DNA from: Haemaphysalis longicornis
Taxonomy: Eukaryota > Arthropoda > Arachnida > Ixodida > Ixodidae
NCBI GenBank assembly: GCA_013339765.2
Contig: CM023457.1
Location: 76,023,819-76,087,818 of the forward strand
DNA: 64,000 bases
Reading direction: 5' to 3'
In this document: piece by piece, positions 23,358-33,869 of the stretch
Layout: each line of letters starts with the position of its first letter
Numbering within the stretch: position 1 is the stretch's first letter
The notes under the pieces: model-generated
Database searches by the model: none
Told to the model about the DNA's origin: nothing
The model's input: the letters and a program-made list of their open reading frames with translations, nothing else
Translations under genes and position numbers: made by a program

Positions 23358-24073
23358 TATGAGGTATTGCGTGCTGCCTGGAAGAGCGCAGCTGTACAAG
23401 GGCGATGTGCCGTGAGGAGAATGTACGTCGCCAAGCTGGTGTACGCGCTGAGTTCGTTCGTACCCGGTGGATCAAGCAGGCTTCGGCAGTCTTCTCAGGC
23501 CCTTCGTCACGGCAGGTTTACGTTCTGGACGGCATAGCTGCATAAAGTGCTCCCAAGAGTCCTTTGTGCAGCCGTCAGGGAGTCGCACCGCGCTCTCACC
23601 AACCATAGCGATAATCCTCGCTGGGCTGCCAGTACGTTTGTTTCCCGCTACACCGACGTGCATTGCAGCTGCGTTGCGCAAACTCATCTTTTTTTTTGCA
23701 AGTCTGCGGTGCGTGCTTGCGTCTTCTCAGGCGCCTCACGCATGAAGTTTACACCTTGAAATTCCGGTGAAGGGCCATCCGCTTCACCTTGCAATTATCG
23801 TTACCCGATTCGTGGTCAGAGATGGGTGAGGAATTGGGTGATCCGTACTGTTCATAGTAATAACGTGACGATACGAACACGGGCAAGAACCGTTCCTCCT
23901 GTCGGTGCATCGTTCTCGTCTCAAGTTTTTTTTTTTTTTCTGTCTTAGACAGTATGAGGGAGTATTCTACGCTCAGAAAACGACCTTTACGGCTCTCCGA
24001 TAAAGAAGGAGCAGTGGTCATAATTTTATTTCATGTTGCCCCATTATAGGTTGTATTCACTGGCGAGGCACGC
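23358..24073. other. No recognised gene
   Basis: A stretch near 23400-23460 (RRMYVAKLVYALSSFV in one plus frame) faintly recalls LINE thumb sequence but is too short to assign. The rest is unrecognised. Confidence 0.3.
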
Positions 24074-24137
24074 ATGCAGGCAACCATGTGAGTGCGCTGT
24101 CACTGCAGTGACAGCGCACTCACATGGTTGCCTGCAT
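24074..24137. repeat. Perfect 64-bp palindrome
   Basis: Two 32-bp arms, without spacer or mismatch, are centred between 24105 and 24106 (CACTGCAGTG at the centre). The arm starts ATGCAGGCAACCATGTGAGT. Confidence 0.97.
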
Positions 24138-24140
24138 TCC

Positions 24141-24176
24141 CGGAGCCCGACATAACCATGGTTATGTCGGGCTCCG
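24141..24176. repeat. Perfect 36-bp palindrome
   Basis: Two 18-bp arms (CGGAGCCCGACATAACCA and its complement) are centred on CCATGG at 24156-24161. It begins three bases after the 64-bp palindrome. ATTCC before it and GGAAT after it extend the symmetry with a one-base bulge. Confidence 0.97.
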
Positions 24177-24179
24177 TGG

Positions 24180-25030
24180 AATGGCGGGTACTTGTCTGCT
24201 AAGCACATGATGTGTGTTGGACGTTCCAACGAACGCGAAGTCCAGCCTCGACTGTGAATGCGATTAATAACATCTATCTTTGTCACCGCCGTTGAGAATC
24301 AGGTTGAAAACGGAGAAGACGACGCACGCCGGTCTTTTTTTATTTTCCTGCGGCGTGCGGGCACAGTGGTGCACAAGCCGCGCCATGTGCATGGCGCCTC
24401 GGCCATGTCCGTGGCCGTTTATAGTGTTGCCTAGCGAAGAAATTGACAGCCAAACTTTCATGAATATCACCTATTGGTAAAAGAGAGGTCTTTACTAGCG
24501 AACGGGGAATATCACACCTATGTATCAAACCCGAATGGCTTTCGCAATGATGCCCTGAAGCCTGGAGGAGAGGCGGGGATTGTCTTCAACACGGCAATTT
24601 CGGCTCGCGCACACGGACTGAGCGCGCTGTGCCGTGGCGCATATCGGGATGTTTCGTGAAACATTTTCAACACGGTTATGAGCACCTGAGCAACGGGTAT
24701 ACAATTCACATCTTAGCCTTGACGGAAATAACTGAAAAGCTCGTTTAAATAAGCCTAAGAGTTTATTATGTCAGCCGCAAATTTAAAAAAAAACACTGGT
24801 TAGTATATACACGCTGACGTAAAACATTTACGCAGATCCATGTCTGTGAACAATAATATGAAGAGAGAGATAGAGAGTGAAAAAAAACGACGAAACTTTG
24901 AAGATAGCCGGAAAACAAAGGACAAACTTTGGACAAGGTAGCGGCCTCAACCCGGCGCCAACTTTTCCATAAGCAGACAGCTTCGTCAGTCCCTGACGCA
25001 GGCAAGTCTTTTGACGAGGAGTAGGAGGAA
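24180..25030. other. No recognised gene
   Basis: Short frames only; nothing repeated within the window was recognised. Sequence at 24900-25010 (GGACAAACTTTGGACAAGGT) looks like a dispersed repeat but has no second copy here. Confidence 0.4.
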
Positions 25031-25690
25031 TGAAGGTCTCTATGGATCAGTTAGCGCTGGGGAGGAGTCCTCATTCCAGGACCCCTTGAGACCGTCCGAC
25101 TTCTTGGGCTCTCTTCGCCAGCCAAAGCTGGTCGTCAGGGTCCGAGCTGGACAGTGCTCTCTCCCAGTGCTCAGGGGAGGGGAAGGGCAGGGGGTAGGAC
25201 ACTGTAGGTGGGGGTTCTTATCACAGCCCCACATGATATGACAGAGGGTTCCGGAAGACTCGTAGAAGTGGCATTGCGAGGAGTACAGGGTGGAGGCCAG
25301 AACGTGAGCTCTAGTTGGGTGGGGAAATGTGTTCGTTTGGATGCCTTGGAGTAGGCATTCTTATTCTTTCGTGAGTTCCTGTGTGGAGGAGGGTACATTG
25401 TTTGCTCCAGGGGTAGTGCTGCATGATTTTTTTAAAGGACAAGAGGGGACAGGCCTGCCACTGCTCAACGAACGCTTGGCTTGCCCGGTGTGTAAGCTCT
25501 CGGGCATGCTGGTGGGCACCTTCGTTTTCAAGCCCGTCGGCGTGCTGGAGCCCAAATAATCCTTAAATGTGGCTGGGGACGATGCTGCAGTAAATTTGTG
25601 TGGCGGGCTGTGAGATGAAGCCGCTCGAGAAAGTTCTACACGCTTGTTGGCAGTCCGTGATAATGACCTCCGCAGGGGTTTGGGCAATTG
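25030..25690 (-). pseudogene. LINE C-terminal fragment, degenerate
   Basis: On minus the sequence reads NPHLQCPTPCPSP, then in a shifted frame EHWESTVQLGPDDQLWLAKR and AQEVGRSQGVLE. This order (W-x-C-P, a Pro/Ser stretch, EHWE, DQ, A-R-A-x-G-V-L) is the usual end of RNase H-bearing tick LINEs, just before the stop. Several frameshifts break the sequence. The upstream half (25361-25687) is less certain. The clade is assigned by resemblance only. Confidence 0.5.
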
Positions 25691-25725
25691 CTAGGCTGAT
25701 GGCCACTTCTTACGCCTAACATATA

Positions 25726-26330
25726 CAGTTGAACCTCGTTATTACGAACACTTATATAGCGAATTATAGTCTATAGCAAACTAAATATGATCTTTGGTTG
25801 GTCACGCTTTATTTCAATGGCACTTGTTTTTTTTATAACGAAACTGAAACCGTGAGCCACGTGCGATATCGGATATAACGAAGAAATATTTGACTAGGAG
25901 GCTGAGAAGCTACTTGGAAAAACACTCCGGAATCCGAAACTGCAGAAGTGTAAAGGCCCTTTTGTTCGTGGACACTATGGACCACTCCATCCTGCTGAGA
26001 GCTGTGAGTAGCCCCTAGATGAATATCACATCCTTCATCAAGTAAATAAAGACTCAGGCCTGTTTTGTCAAGTGAACCTTGTTTTGTTGTGATATCACGT
26101 ACTCATATTCCGGCTCATTCAGCTTGAAATGCAACAAGGAGAAAGATAAGGGTTACCTTGTTTATAATGGTTGGAAGCCTAAAAAATGCATTTTTGTATC
26201 AATTAGACTTGCGCGAGCCAGATTGTCGATTTGTTACAGCCGATTTTCACATCTACTGTTATAACGAACATCGGATGTAACGGACTAATTTGCTATCCCG
26301 ATACTACTTCGTTATAACGAGGTTCGACTG
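25726..26330 (+). mobile_element. TA-type MITE family A, copy 3
   Basis: 605 bp from CAGTTGAACCTCGTTATTAC to the inverse GTTATAACGAGGTTCGACTG, flanked by TA at 25724-25725 and 26331-26332. The frame at 26079-26264 shares SLKC-KE-DKGYLV with a frame in copy 1; this reflects nucleotide similarity, not proof of a protein. Confidence 0.9.
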
Positions 26331-27415
26331 TATAGTGCATCGACGGTATGAATTGGTGCGCTTGTGAGGTAGGCTTAATTGAGTTGTAGTGCAGACAACG
26401 TTCATTCGGCGTGGCTTTCCTGTACTTCCCTCTGGAGGGTCGTGTATGTACGGAAATGTTACCAGACTCGGGTAGCTAGCTTGTCCAAAGTTTTGACTCG
26501 TCTGCGAGCGTGCGTGTGCGTGTGTGTGTGTGTACGTGTTCACATGTGCGTGCGTGTGTGCATACGTATATTATGTCTACATGCCGTTAATTTTCTGGTA
26601 ATTGTTCTCACGTGCGCTATTCGAGAATGCCCACACAACGAAGAGCTACAACGCATCCCAGAGTCGCATCACGAACTCGCCCATTTTATTCCATGTAGGT
26701 TGCTGTGCACACCGTCGCCGGGACACGCCCTTTTTTGTCCCACACTTGTTCACCTCGCCACAATCCAAGGACGACAAAGCTACCTGAAGACGCGACTTGA
26801 AAGACCTGTTTTGCATTCGGTGATGGTCCGTAACGCAGCCGTTATCTCCCGGTTTCTGCAATTTTATTCTTCTTCACTATACAGGAGCAGGAATTTTAAG
26901 TTCTTGGCACACCAAAGCGCGCACCGTGTACGAGGCGCCGCTTTTAAAGACTTGGCTCGCCGAATGAGAAGCTCAACTCTAAGCAGAAACAATGCAGTCC
27001 AGGCTTGTTTTTCTCTTACAGCACGTCTGGCATTATTATACGAGCTTCCGGCTGTTCTTTTTTTTTTTTTCAAGTTGTTATGCTACTGGCATAAAACAAT
27101 GTTTTCAGCACAGGCCAATGCGAGGACCTTGGTCTCTAGCGCATTTCGCGTTGGGCTGCCCAGCAGGTAATCGCGCTTTTTAAAATAAGCCCCAAGCGTA
27201 AACACCTCTACCAAACTGCAACTGACATTTTCACCGCCGGGTTATAGAACATACTGTTTTCGTAAAGCAAAGGTCGCTTGAGATGGAGAAACAATTAGGC
27301 AGAGTAACTGACTGATATGGCGGGTAATCCATTCAAGCGGCAATGAGCTTGACGTAAGAGGGAAACGAGCAGACGGGACCAAAGCGTTGCTTCTGTTTTT
27401 TCGCACAGTTTTGCA
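26331..27415. other. Long unrecognised open frame and (GT)n
   Basis: The plus frame 26379-27170 (263 codons) crosses a (GT)n run at about 26510-26560, which it translates as a CV repeat. The rest shows no domain, no conserved pattern and no composition unlike its surroundings. I do not call it a gene. Confidence 0.3.
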
Positions 27416-27873
27416 CCGCATTTTCGCGCCTATAACCTGCACCAAAAATGCGAAAATTTCAGTGGCAAAGTAGGGGTGGAGATAATATGCGGGGTGTTCC
27501 CTTTAGCGTAGCTTCACGGCGATGCGCGTTGTGCCGTGAAGCTCCTACGCAGTAACACTGACTAAGCCTTCTATGGCAGGAATTGCGCAAAACATACAAG
27601 GACATTGAAGAAAAAAACAAGAAGGAGCGTGCTCTAACAACTGAATTTTATTAGTGTATTGTGACTTTCGCCTTGCAGTCAGTGTATTCGACTTGCTAAA
27701 TATACGCTTTTGCTGTCTACCTAGTATGTGATGTGTTGCTCGAGCAGTAGCTTTGGTGCAGCCTTTCCTGTATCAAATGTTCGGGCAATACGCGAGGATT
27801 CTTTTTCTTTTCGGGCGGGCTGAAAGTGGGGGTGCGGATTATATGCAGGGCTGGATTATATGCGCGAAAATAC
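27416..27873. mobile_element. MITE with ATTTTCGCGC-type termini
   Basis: The left end CCGCATTTTCGCGCCTATAA is the imperfect inverse of the right end GGATTATATGCGCGAAAATA (then CGG). ATTATATGCNGGG words repeat near both ends (27487 and 27838). The right flank is TA. Termini of this general form occur in pogo/mariner-like elements of many animals; here the assignment is tentative. Confidence 0.55.
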
Positions 27874-28199
27874 GGTATACAAAAGAAAAGCAACAACCTA
27901 ATACGAGAATAATCACTAAACGAAGCCAGCGGTTGGCTGTCACTACCCCCCGAAACTAAATATTCGTTTGTAATATATGCCGTGGCTGTGGTCGCCCAAA
28001 CGGCCTGAGCGGCCTGAGACCAGTGATTTATGCACTGAATGCAGCTTTTTGCTCTGTTGAGGTTGAAAAACACCACTACGTGCACTAGATAGAGATTGCG
28101 TTCAACGAGCAGTCATCCCTAAAGCATCACGTCCGAAGTAGGCCTATGTGCTAAGTCTTCAATGGACGGGTGAGAGCAGGAGTGTCTGGCCATATTCAT
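27874..28199. other. No recognised gene
   Basis: The minus-strand frame 27717-28085 overlaps MITE sequence and is not credible. Confidence 0.4.
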
Positions 28200-28209
28200 C
28201 GCTTTAAAG
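28200..28209 (+). other. Left copy of 10-bp target duplication
   Basis: CGCTTTAAAG, repeated exactly at 29926-29935 on the far side of the element. Confidence 0.7.
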
Positions 28210-28314
28210 GGTTCCCAGACAGGTAATCGAACGCCGTTTTGTCGAACGCCGTTTTATCGAACCTATGCCAGTTTTATCGAACACCCTACGTCCGTTTTAT
28301 CGAAAGTGTGGTTT
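28210..28314 (+). repeat. Left TIR with CGTTTTATCGAA iterons
   Basis: After GGTTCCCAGACAGGTAATCG come four iterons (one with GTCGAA in place of ATCGAA), ending at TTTTATCGAAAGTG. Confidence 0.85.
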
Positions 28315-28867
28315 CGCGGCTTTCGTTGTAATTTTCGGAGTTTATTTTGTTTAACTGGCCATCGCACTAACGTAATCTGCAGATAGCTTAATTTTACATT
28401 GTCTCTGCCGTGCATTACATACAAAAACCTGCCTTTGTATGTTGACGCGTCTTTCCCGTGTTTTCGATCACCTTTGTTTTATTAGAATTTTTTTTATTTT
28501 CTGCGTCTTCATTGATTGCACTCAAGCATGTATGCCCCCCTTGTTTATATTACAGAATTTGCCACTATAGTATCAACACTAACCCCGTGCGCAATATTCC
28601 TTAGATGTGCATCGGTGTATGTAGGTTGGTGTTGCAAAATATATCCTTTGCGCTATGGTTTATCATTACGGGATCCAAAGTTTTATCCTCTCCCAATTTT
28701 TCTAGTCACGTACGTGTTAGCATGCGACTCCTTCTCGGACCATGTGGTTATATTGTTTGCATCTGGAGAAATGTCGTTCCAAGAACTTCGGAAGGTTAGT
28801 GCTATATGGATGGAACAGGCGGGGTTCAGACAGTGAAAATGAGGCCCTAACAGAGGTGGTGGAGTCT

Positions 28868-28950
28868 AGGCGAAGTCGTCACAAGGGAACCCGTCACAGC
28901 CAACTCCTCATAGGTGAACTCGTCATGTAGGACAAGTCGTCATAGTTTAT
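28868..28950 (+). repeat. Degenerate ~15-bp repeats inside the element
   Basis: Five units of the form AACTCGTCAtAGG (variants AAGTCGTCACAAGG, AACCCGTCACAGCC, AACTCCTCATAGG, AACTCGTCATGTAGG, AAGTCGTCATAG) stand in direct tandem. Confidence 0.7.
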
Positions 28951-29448
28951 CTCGCACTATTGAAACTCTTAACCTAAGACAACTGGACAATTGCCATCTC
29001 GTGCGAATCTCGCACTCGCATTCGGCGTTGTTAAAAAATAAATAATCGAAAACAGGATTTCGTCATAATTCTTACTTCTGCGTCAACGCTCTCGTCGCCT
29101 TTCCTGCGATCAACAGGATTTCCTCTACTTTTGCGTCAACACTCTTGCGCCCCTCCTTGGCCTTGGAGGAAGGCGCCAGACCAGACAGCTCATTTTGTTG
29201 CTTTTCTTTTGTGCTTTGTTCAGCTAATCGCACGGGCCTAATTAGATTTTGTTTGCTCGTTCTCAATTTTTTTCAATTTTACATTTTTTTCCCCCAGATA
29301 ATCGGGTGACGGCGCTGTATTGAGTAGACCTTCACTATTTCTTTATTTTTGGTGTTTACTATTTTGATCTGACAGTTTTTTTATACCTTATGATAAAAAG
29401 GTAAAAGAGTATGGGCTAAAAACCCCAGACATGCTTTGGTGCAACGAG

Positions 29449-29463
29449 GGGGGGGGGGGGGGG
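29449..29463. repeat. Poly(G) run
   Basis: About 15 consecutive G residues inside the 1.7-kb element, a likely site of length error in an assembly. Confidence 0.8.
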
Positions 29464-29813
29464 AGATGAAAACGAACCAGCCTGTAGTATGGTGGAGAAG
29501 TGCGAAGCATATCGAGGCATTCTAGTCTATACGCCACTATTTCGCGATACGCTTCGGATCAGAGGGGGGACTAGAGACACAAAGAGATTCGTTATGGCAG
29601 TACCACCTGCGCAATGAACAGAATAAAGAAAAATCTGGAGACAAATTTTGCGAATCACAAAAAAAAGCACGCAGGAAATAAAAGACAACTAGTACAAAGA
29701 CTACAAATTCTGTTAAATAGGCTCGCTGTGGAGACAAGATTGGCAAATTACATAGCGAGGAGGGAACTAAGAAACGTACTGAAAATTTTGTTACACGAAA
29801 AGGCCGGGTCAAA

Positions 29814-29925
29814 CACTTTCGATGAAAACGCTTCGATAAAACGTCCGTCGATAAAACGATAAAACGATAAAACGGCGTTCGATAAACGGGTTCGATAAAA
29901 CGCGTTCGATGAACTGTCCGGATCC
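29814..29925 (-). repeat. Right TIR with CGTTTTATCGAA iterons
   Basis: The inverse of the left TIR: starts CACTTTCGATGAAAACG, carries TCGATAAAACG units, including three back to back at 29842-29875, and ends GAACTGTCCGGATCC. Confidence 0.85.
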
Positions 29926-29935
29926 CGCTTTAAAG
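29926..29935 (+). other. Right copy of 10-bp target duplication
   Basis: CGCTTTAAAG, identical to 28200-28209. Confidence 0.7.
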
Positions 29936-31839
29936 TGTACACTAAAGCGCGAGCAGTGTTTCGAGCAAATAAGATGCGGCTGGAAGCTGCGGGATCAGGT
30001 TGGCCTAGGGACTTCACAGGGAAGGTTAGCGAGATTCATGCCGAAAACATCATCACAACCTTTGTTCTGTCAAGGAAACTCAGAAAGAATGAATTATGTA
30101 CATCGGCACACGCTTCATAAACCACCTGCAAGGGGCAAATAAAAAGCTAAAGCCCTTCTGGAGCTTAAAAATGACGGAAGGAGAAGCGCGTGAATTTGAT
30201 GGCAACATTTAAGCGACAGTTGGCTAAGCGAGATGCTTTGATTCACGTTGTTTTCTGCCCAAAAGGGGGGGGGGGGTGATTGGGGGCATACGCCATTATG
30301 AAAAGGTAAACCATAAAATAAAACTGCGATAGATGTCGACGACCGTACTTCTTGGCAAGGCACTTTGGAGGTGTCGGCTTCACATGTCTCTTGGTTACAA
30401 GATACAGAATTACAATTGACGTCCGGAACAAGCTGTTAGCGGAGTTTCTGGCAGCGACTATATGCAGCCCATTAAAGTCGGACGCGAGATGATGGCGTCC
30501 AAACTGACACGTTGTAAAAAAATTGGTTCTTGAGCGAAGCATCTAAGTGATCGGGTGTTTAGTAGCAAATTCATGGCTGTTGTGGGTGAGATAGGCAGGC
30601 GCCGAAACTAATTTCTTGTCGACGGAGACAAGCGTTGGTTACGGAGCTTACAGGGCAGCGATAATTAGATGACCACTGGAAGCGAAGCTGATTCAATGGC
30701 AACAATCATCATCAGCGTCCGGAACAGTTTCTTGGCGTCCAGCCACTGACACTCCAGCACTTATAAAAAGGAGAACGATGCGCGTTATGTTTGCTATAGC
30801 CGGGGCGTGGCGGAGCCCAAGAAACGTCTCAGCGACAAGCATAATCACAGAAATGCAAGTTTACACTTGAACATAGCAAAATAGCAGAGCAAGATTAAAA
30901 CAAAAAAAAAAGGTTTACACACTTTCAAAAATTCACAATACTTCACAAAAGCACACAAGACACCGACAACAAGATGAGAATACCATTTCCTGGAGGTCAT
31001 TCAAAACATAATTGCCAAAATATGTTTACAACAAATATCAAATTAAGGAAGCAGAAGTAATCGAAAGTAATCATACTACAAATCTGAAAAATATTGTCAG
31101 ACTTGTTTGTGTGAGAATGTAGTTTGTAGTTGTAATGAGAATGTTTGTGTAGTAATTACTAATGAGAATGTTTGTAGTTCATGTGTCTGGTATACTTGGC
31201 GTTGAAACGACAGATACGACCGTTCCAAGTTTTTTTTTTTTTGCCACCGTTCGTCCATTCCCTAATTAGTGCCTCAAGACCATCTTAAACACGCGAGCGT
31301 AGACAGATTTTGACACCCAGCGTGTATTGGTAGGCCCCATTGTGGAAAAACCCACCGTTGCCGTTGTTGTACGGTGCAGAAAATTACTGCAGCTCAAAAG
31401 AGAAAAAAAAAATAGAGATTAAAAATTTCAGAATCTGTGCCAGAGTACGCATGTGGGCTAATTTCGGTAACGTAAACCAATTACTGTGAAAATAAAGTTG
31501 CGTGAATTGCAATTCGTGTAGAAATAAAACCTGTGTCTCCAGAGTAGGAGTCGATTGAGTTGCCACGACACTTACTTGCCTCCTCCTAGCGCGAACCCGG
31601 TTGAGATCCCATTTATTTATTAGATGCATGAACCCACATTTGTTGTTATTTATTTATTTATTTTTCTTTGCAGCGGCGGCCGTCTTGGCAGCGGCGGCCG
31701 TCTCGGTACTATTCGTGTTGACGGACAGCAAGAAGACGACGACAATTACTATGGTCACTTATCGCGTTTCATGAGGCCTTAATATACGTCTGTGGCGACT
31801 GAGACACGGTCGGGCGTTGGTAATCGCTCGAATGGTGTA
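29936..31839. other. No recognised gene
   Basis: AT-leaning sequence with a G-run at 30266-30277, a short (TTTA)n at 31645-31662 and a doubled GCAGCGGCGGCCGTCTTG-type word at 31670-31705. Open frames stay near or below 100 codons and are unrecognised. Confidence 0.45.
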
Positions 31840-32430
31840 CAGTAGCCCCCAAATTTTTCGGACCTGGAGGGGAACGAAAAATAGTCCGAATAAAAGAGCA
31901 GTCAAAAAATCCGCGAGTCGCGAAAACGAACTTTATTTCATTTAAATATAGGACTGAAGAAGTAGCGAATGGTTCCTTGCCTTAAATTCCTCTTTCGTGC
32001 GAGAACGCCTCCTTGTATTTCTGCAAGCGTCATGTTTTCTTCGTAAACGTTGGACAACAACGCCAAAGCGTTGGCAATGCACATCTTGCGTTGATGGTTG
32101 CGAAATTACGTGCAAAATTATGGACGTTCCGACTACACGCAAAATTATGGTCTCCAAGATAAAAATTATTGTTACCCCAGAGGGAGTCAAGCCAATCCCC
32201 ATCCAATCCGAAGCTAGCCAAGTGGCTTGGGATTCAAAACAGCGTCGTCCTGGAGTAGCACCGTGGCTCTCTCGCGGATAATTTTGTCCGGAAAATCGAA
32301 TTTCTGGCTTTATTGTGACCGAAATATCCGTTGTTCTATACTCCTATGCGACAACTGGTGGTTCCTCGAGAAAGTCCGGAATATCCAGAAAGTCCGAATT
32401 TTCGGGTTCCGGAAAAACGATCGGCTGCTG
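31840..32430. mobile_element. pogo/Tigger-like MITE
   Basis: 591 bp, flanked by TA at 31838-31839 and 32431-32432. The left end is CAGTAGCCCCCAAATTTTTC and the inverse of the right end is CAGCAGCCGATCGTTTTTCC. Subterminal TCCGGAATAT and AGTCCGAATTT words repeat. The style (CAGT start, TTTTTCGGA) resembles the Tigger element at 46869. The interior has stop-laden frames that may descend from a transposase, but I cannot show a DDE motif. Confidence 0.75.
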
Positions 32431-32599
32431 TATACCATTTTATTTTTATTTTAATATAGGCAGCAAGTCAGATTAGAATCTAGTTCTGCAAAAGTGTTGG
32501 ACGATCGGTTGCTGTTACAGGCTGCTGTGCACCGGGAGTTGAGAGAACGGATGTGGCGGTTCGCTGATAAAAAACTAAGTACAACAGTTTTATTTTTGG

Positions 32600-32970
32600 T
32601 GCACTATTTGTATCGTGTTGTTTCACGCCAGTTAATTACATTATTCAAGCAAGCGTACGATGTCGACAGTAATGATTCGCCCGAGTTGAAGATGGTAATA
32701 GCGTGAGCGCAAACGGGGTATTTTGAAAAATAAAGCCAGTTGGGTAAATATTCCACGTAAATTAAAAATATAGTTAGTCCCAGTATGCAACCTTGTGGCA
32801 CACCTATGTTTCAATTATCTCCGCTAGACTGAAAACCAAAAACAGACGTAACTAGAGTTACTGTAAAACCGTGGTATTTGTAGAGGTGGATTAGTTACGC
32901 CAATAGCGTGTGGTTCTCTGAAAATTATAAGGTCTTCAGTGGTGTCAAAGATGTTTGTAACGTCAATTTA
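32600..32970 (-). pseudogene. CR1/Jockey-type LINE reverse transcriptase fragment
   Basis: The minus strand reads FDTTEDLIIF near 32950, then MPQGCILGLTIFLIYVEYLP at 32801. This is the conserved block 4 (PQGSxLGPxLFxIYxNDLP) of reverse transcriptase. The position where the catalytic FADD box is expected reads CAHAITIF, so the active site is lost. Stops and shifts lie between the two parts. It is followed by the linker NSGESL...LNNVINW. A dead fragment; the CR1 versus Jockey split is not resolvable here. Confidence 0.75.
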
Positions 32971-33340
32971 AACAGGAGCCAACGGAACAACCAATCGACG
33001 TTGTTGACGACACAAAAATATTTACTCATCTTCCATCCCCCTTCAGGTTAGTGGGGATTCTACGGCACTGTCCCCCTGAGGAGGCGGATTGGGATTTATT
33101 TGAAGAAGAGAGAACGAAAGACGTGAAAAAGGGCTGACTGCCATCGCTGTCTTTTTATTACTCACCCTTTAAATTGGTCCGGTTCTGCAATTAAACAATG
33201 GTCAGCTTCACTGGCAACCATTCCACCGGAGATTCATGCACACAATTATCTCCACCCTCTATCTCCTTTAATATAAGTTGTAAGCAATGAAAAAGTTCTT
33301 CCTGCCAGTTTCGCACTCGCAATAAACATGCCGATATGTT
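32970..33340. other. No recognised gene
   Basis: No feature noted. Confidence 0.4.
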
Positions 33341-33343
33341 TCG

Positions 33344-33769
33344 TTATCGTAGCAAGAAGAACGAATCATCTGCACGCAATACAAACGTCACGCCTGCGAA
33401 ACTCGCCTGCACGACAAAGACTAATTCATATCGTAGTATCTTAGCGTCAATGTGGGCTACGGTTCCGAAACATAAGCGCACGAGGGAGCAGGACGGAAGA
33501 ACACAGGAGCTACCCTGTAAGGCAATCCCGGGGTTCGGCTTTACCGCAGTGCACTCGATTGACCAATCCACGCAGCCAACAATAAAATTTCGGCGAATGG
33601 CGATGTCAAGCATGCGATTTGAATTAAAAGTTCGGACCGCGCTAGCCCCGCAATGCAAGCATGACGTTTTGCATTTCCGCCGAATTTGCTTAGTTCGCGG
33701 CTTGGATTGCTTACTCGAGGGCAGTGCGGTGAAGCTGAACCACGGGATTACCGTAGAGAGTCGGAACAC
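33344..33769 (-). pseudogene. Possible PIF/Harbinger transposase relic
   Basis: The minus frame of 141 codons contains RRNFIVGCVDWSIECTAVKP, which resembles the first Asp block (GxxGCVDGTxxxIKxP) of Harbinger-type DDE transposases. Further on, VVQASFAGVTFVLRADDSFF could match the block around the second Asp, with the HDS residues lost. There is no DNA-binding partner gene, no terminal repeats were found, and the last third is missing. The plus-strand frame over the same bases (33336-33872) is longer but has no family resemblance. This is a tentative by-eye match. Confidence 0.3.
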
Positions 33770-33869
33770 AGGAACAGACTCAACAGAGGACAGCCAGAGC
33801 TTTACCTGTGTTCTTTCTCCGTCCTGTCATTTGCGCGCTAAGCAAAATGTTTCACACAAGTTGATAGTT

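Larger units (their letters stand above)
28210..29925. mobile_element. 1.7-kb element with iteron-filled TIRs, Mutator-like candidate
   Basis: About 1,716 bp bounded by GG at both ends and by a 10-bp direct repeat. The terminal inverted repeats (28210-28314 and 29814-29925) contain four or more copies each of a CGTTTTATCGAA-type unit. Long inverted repeats beginning GG and a 9- to 11-bp duplication fit Mutator-like elements; insect Phantom elements are one relative to test. No transposase was recognised inside: the frames at 28516-28836 (plus) and 29537-29812 (minus) have no known motif. So this copy is probably non-autonomous. Confidence is high for the structure and low for the superfamily. 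Confidence 0.7.

Noticed and set aside
23400..23690. LINE thumb-like text (RRMYVAKLVYALSSFV)
   Set aside because: Too short and not followed by other LINE blocks; similarity may be chance.
26379..27170. 263-codon open frame, the longest outside the BEL/Pao element
   Set aside because: It crosses a (GT)n run, has no domain or conserved pattern, and begins next to a MITE edge. In 64 kb a frame of this size can occur by chance.
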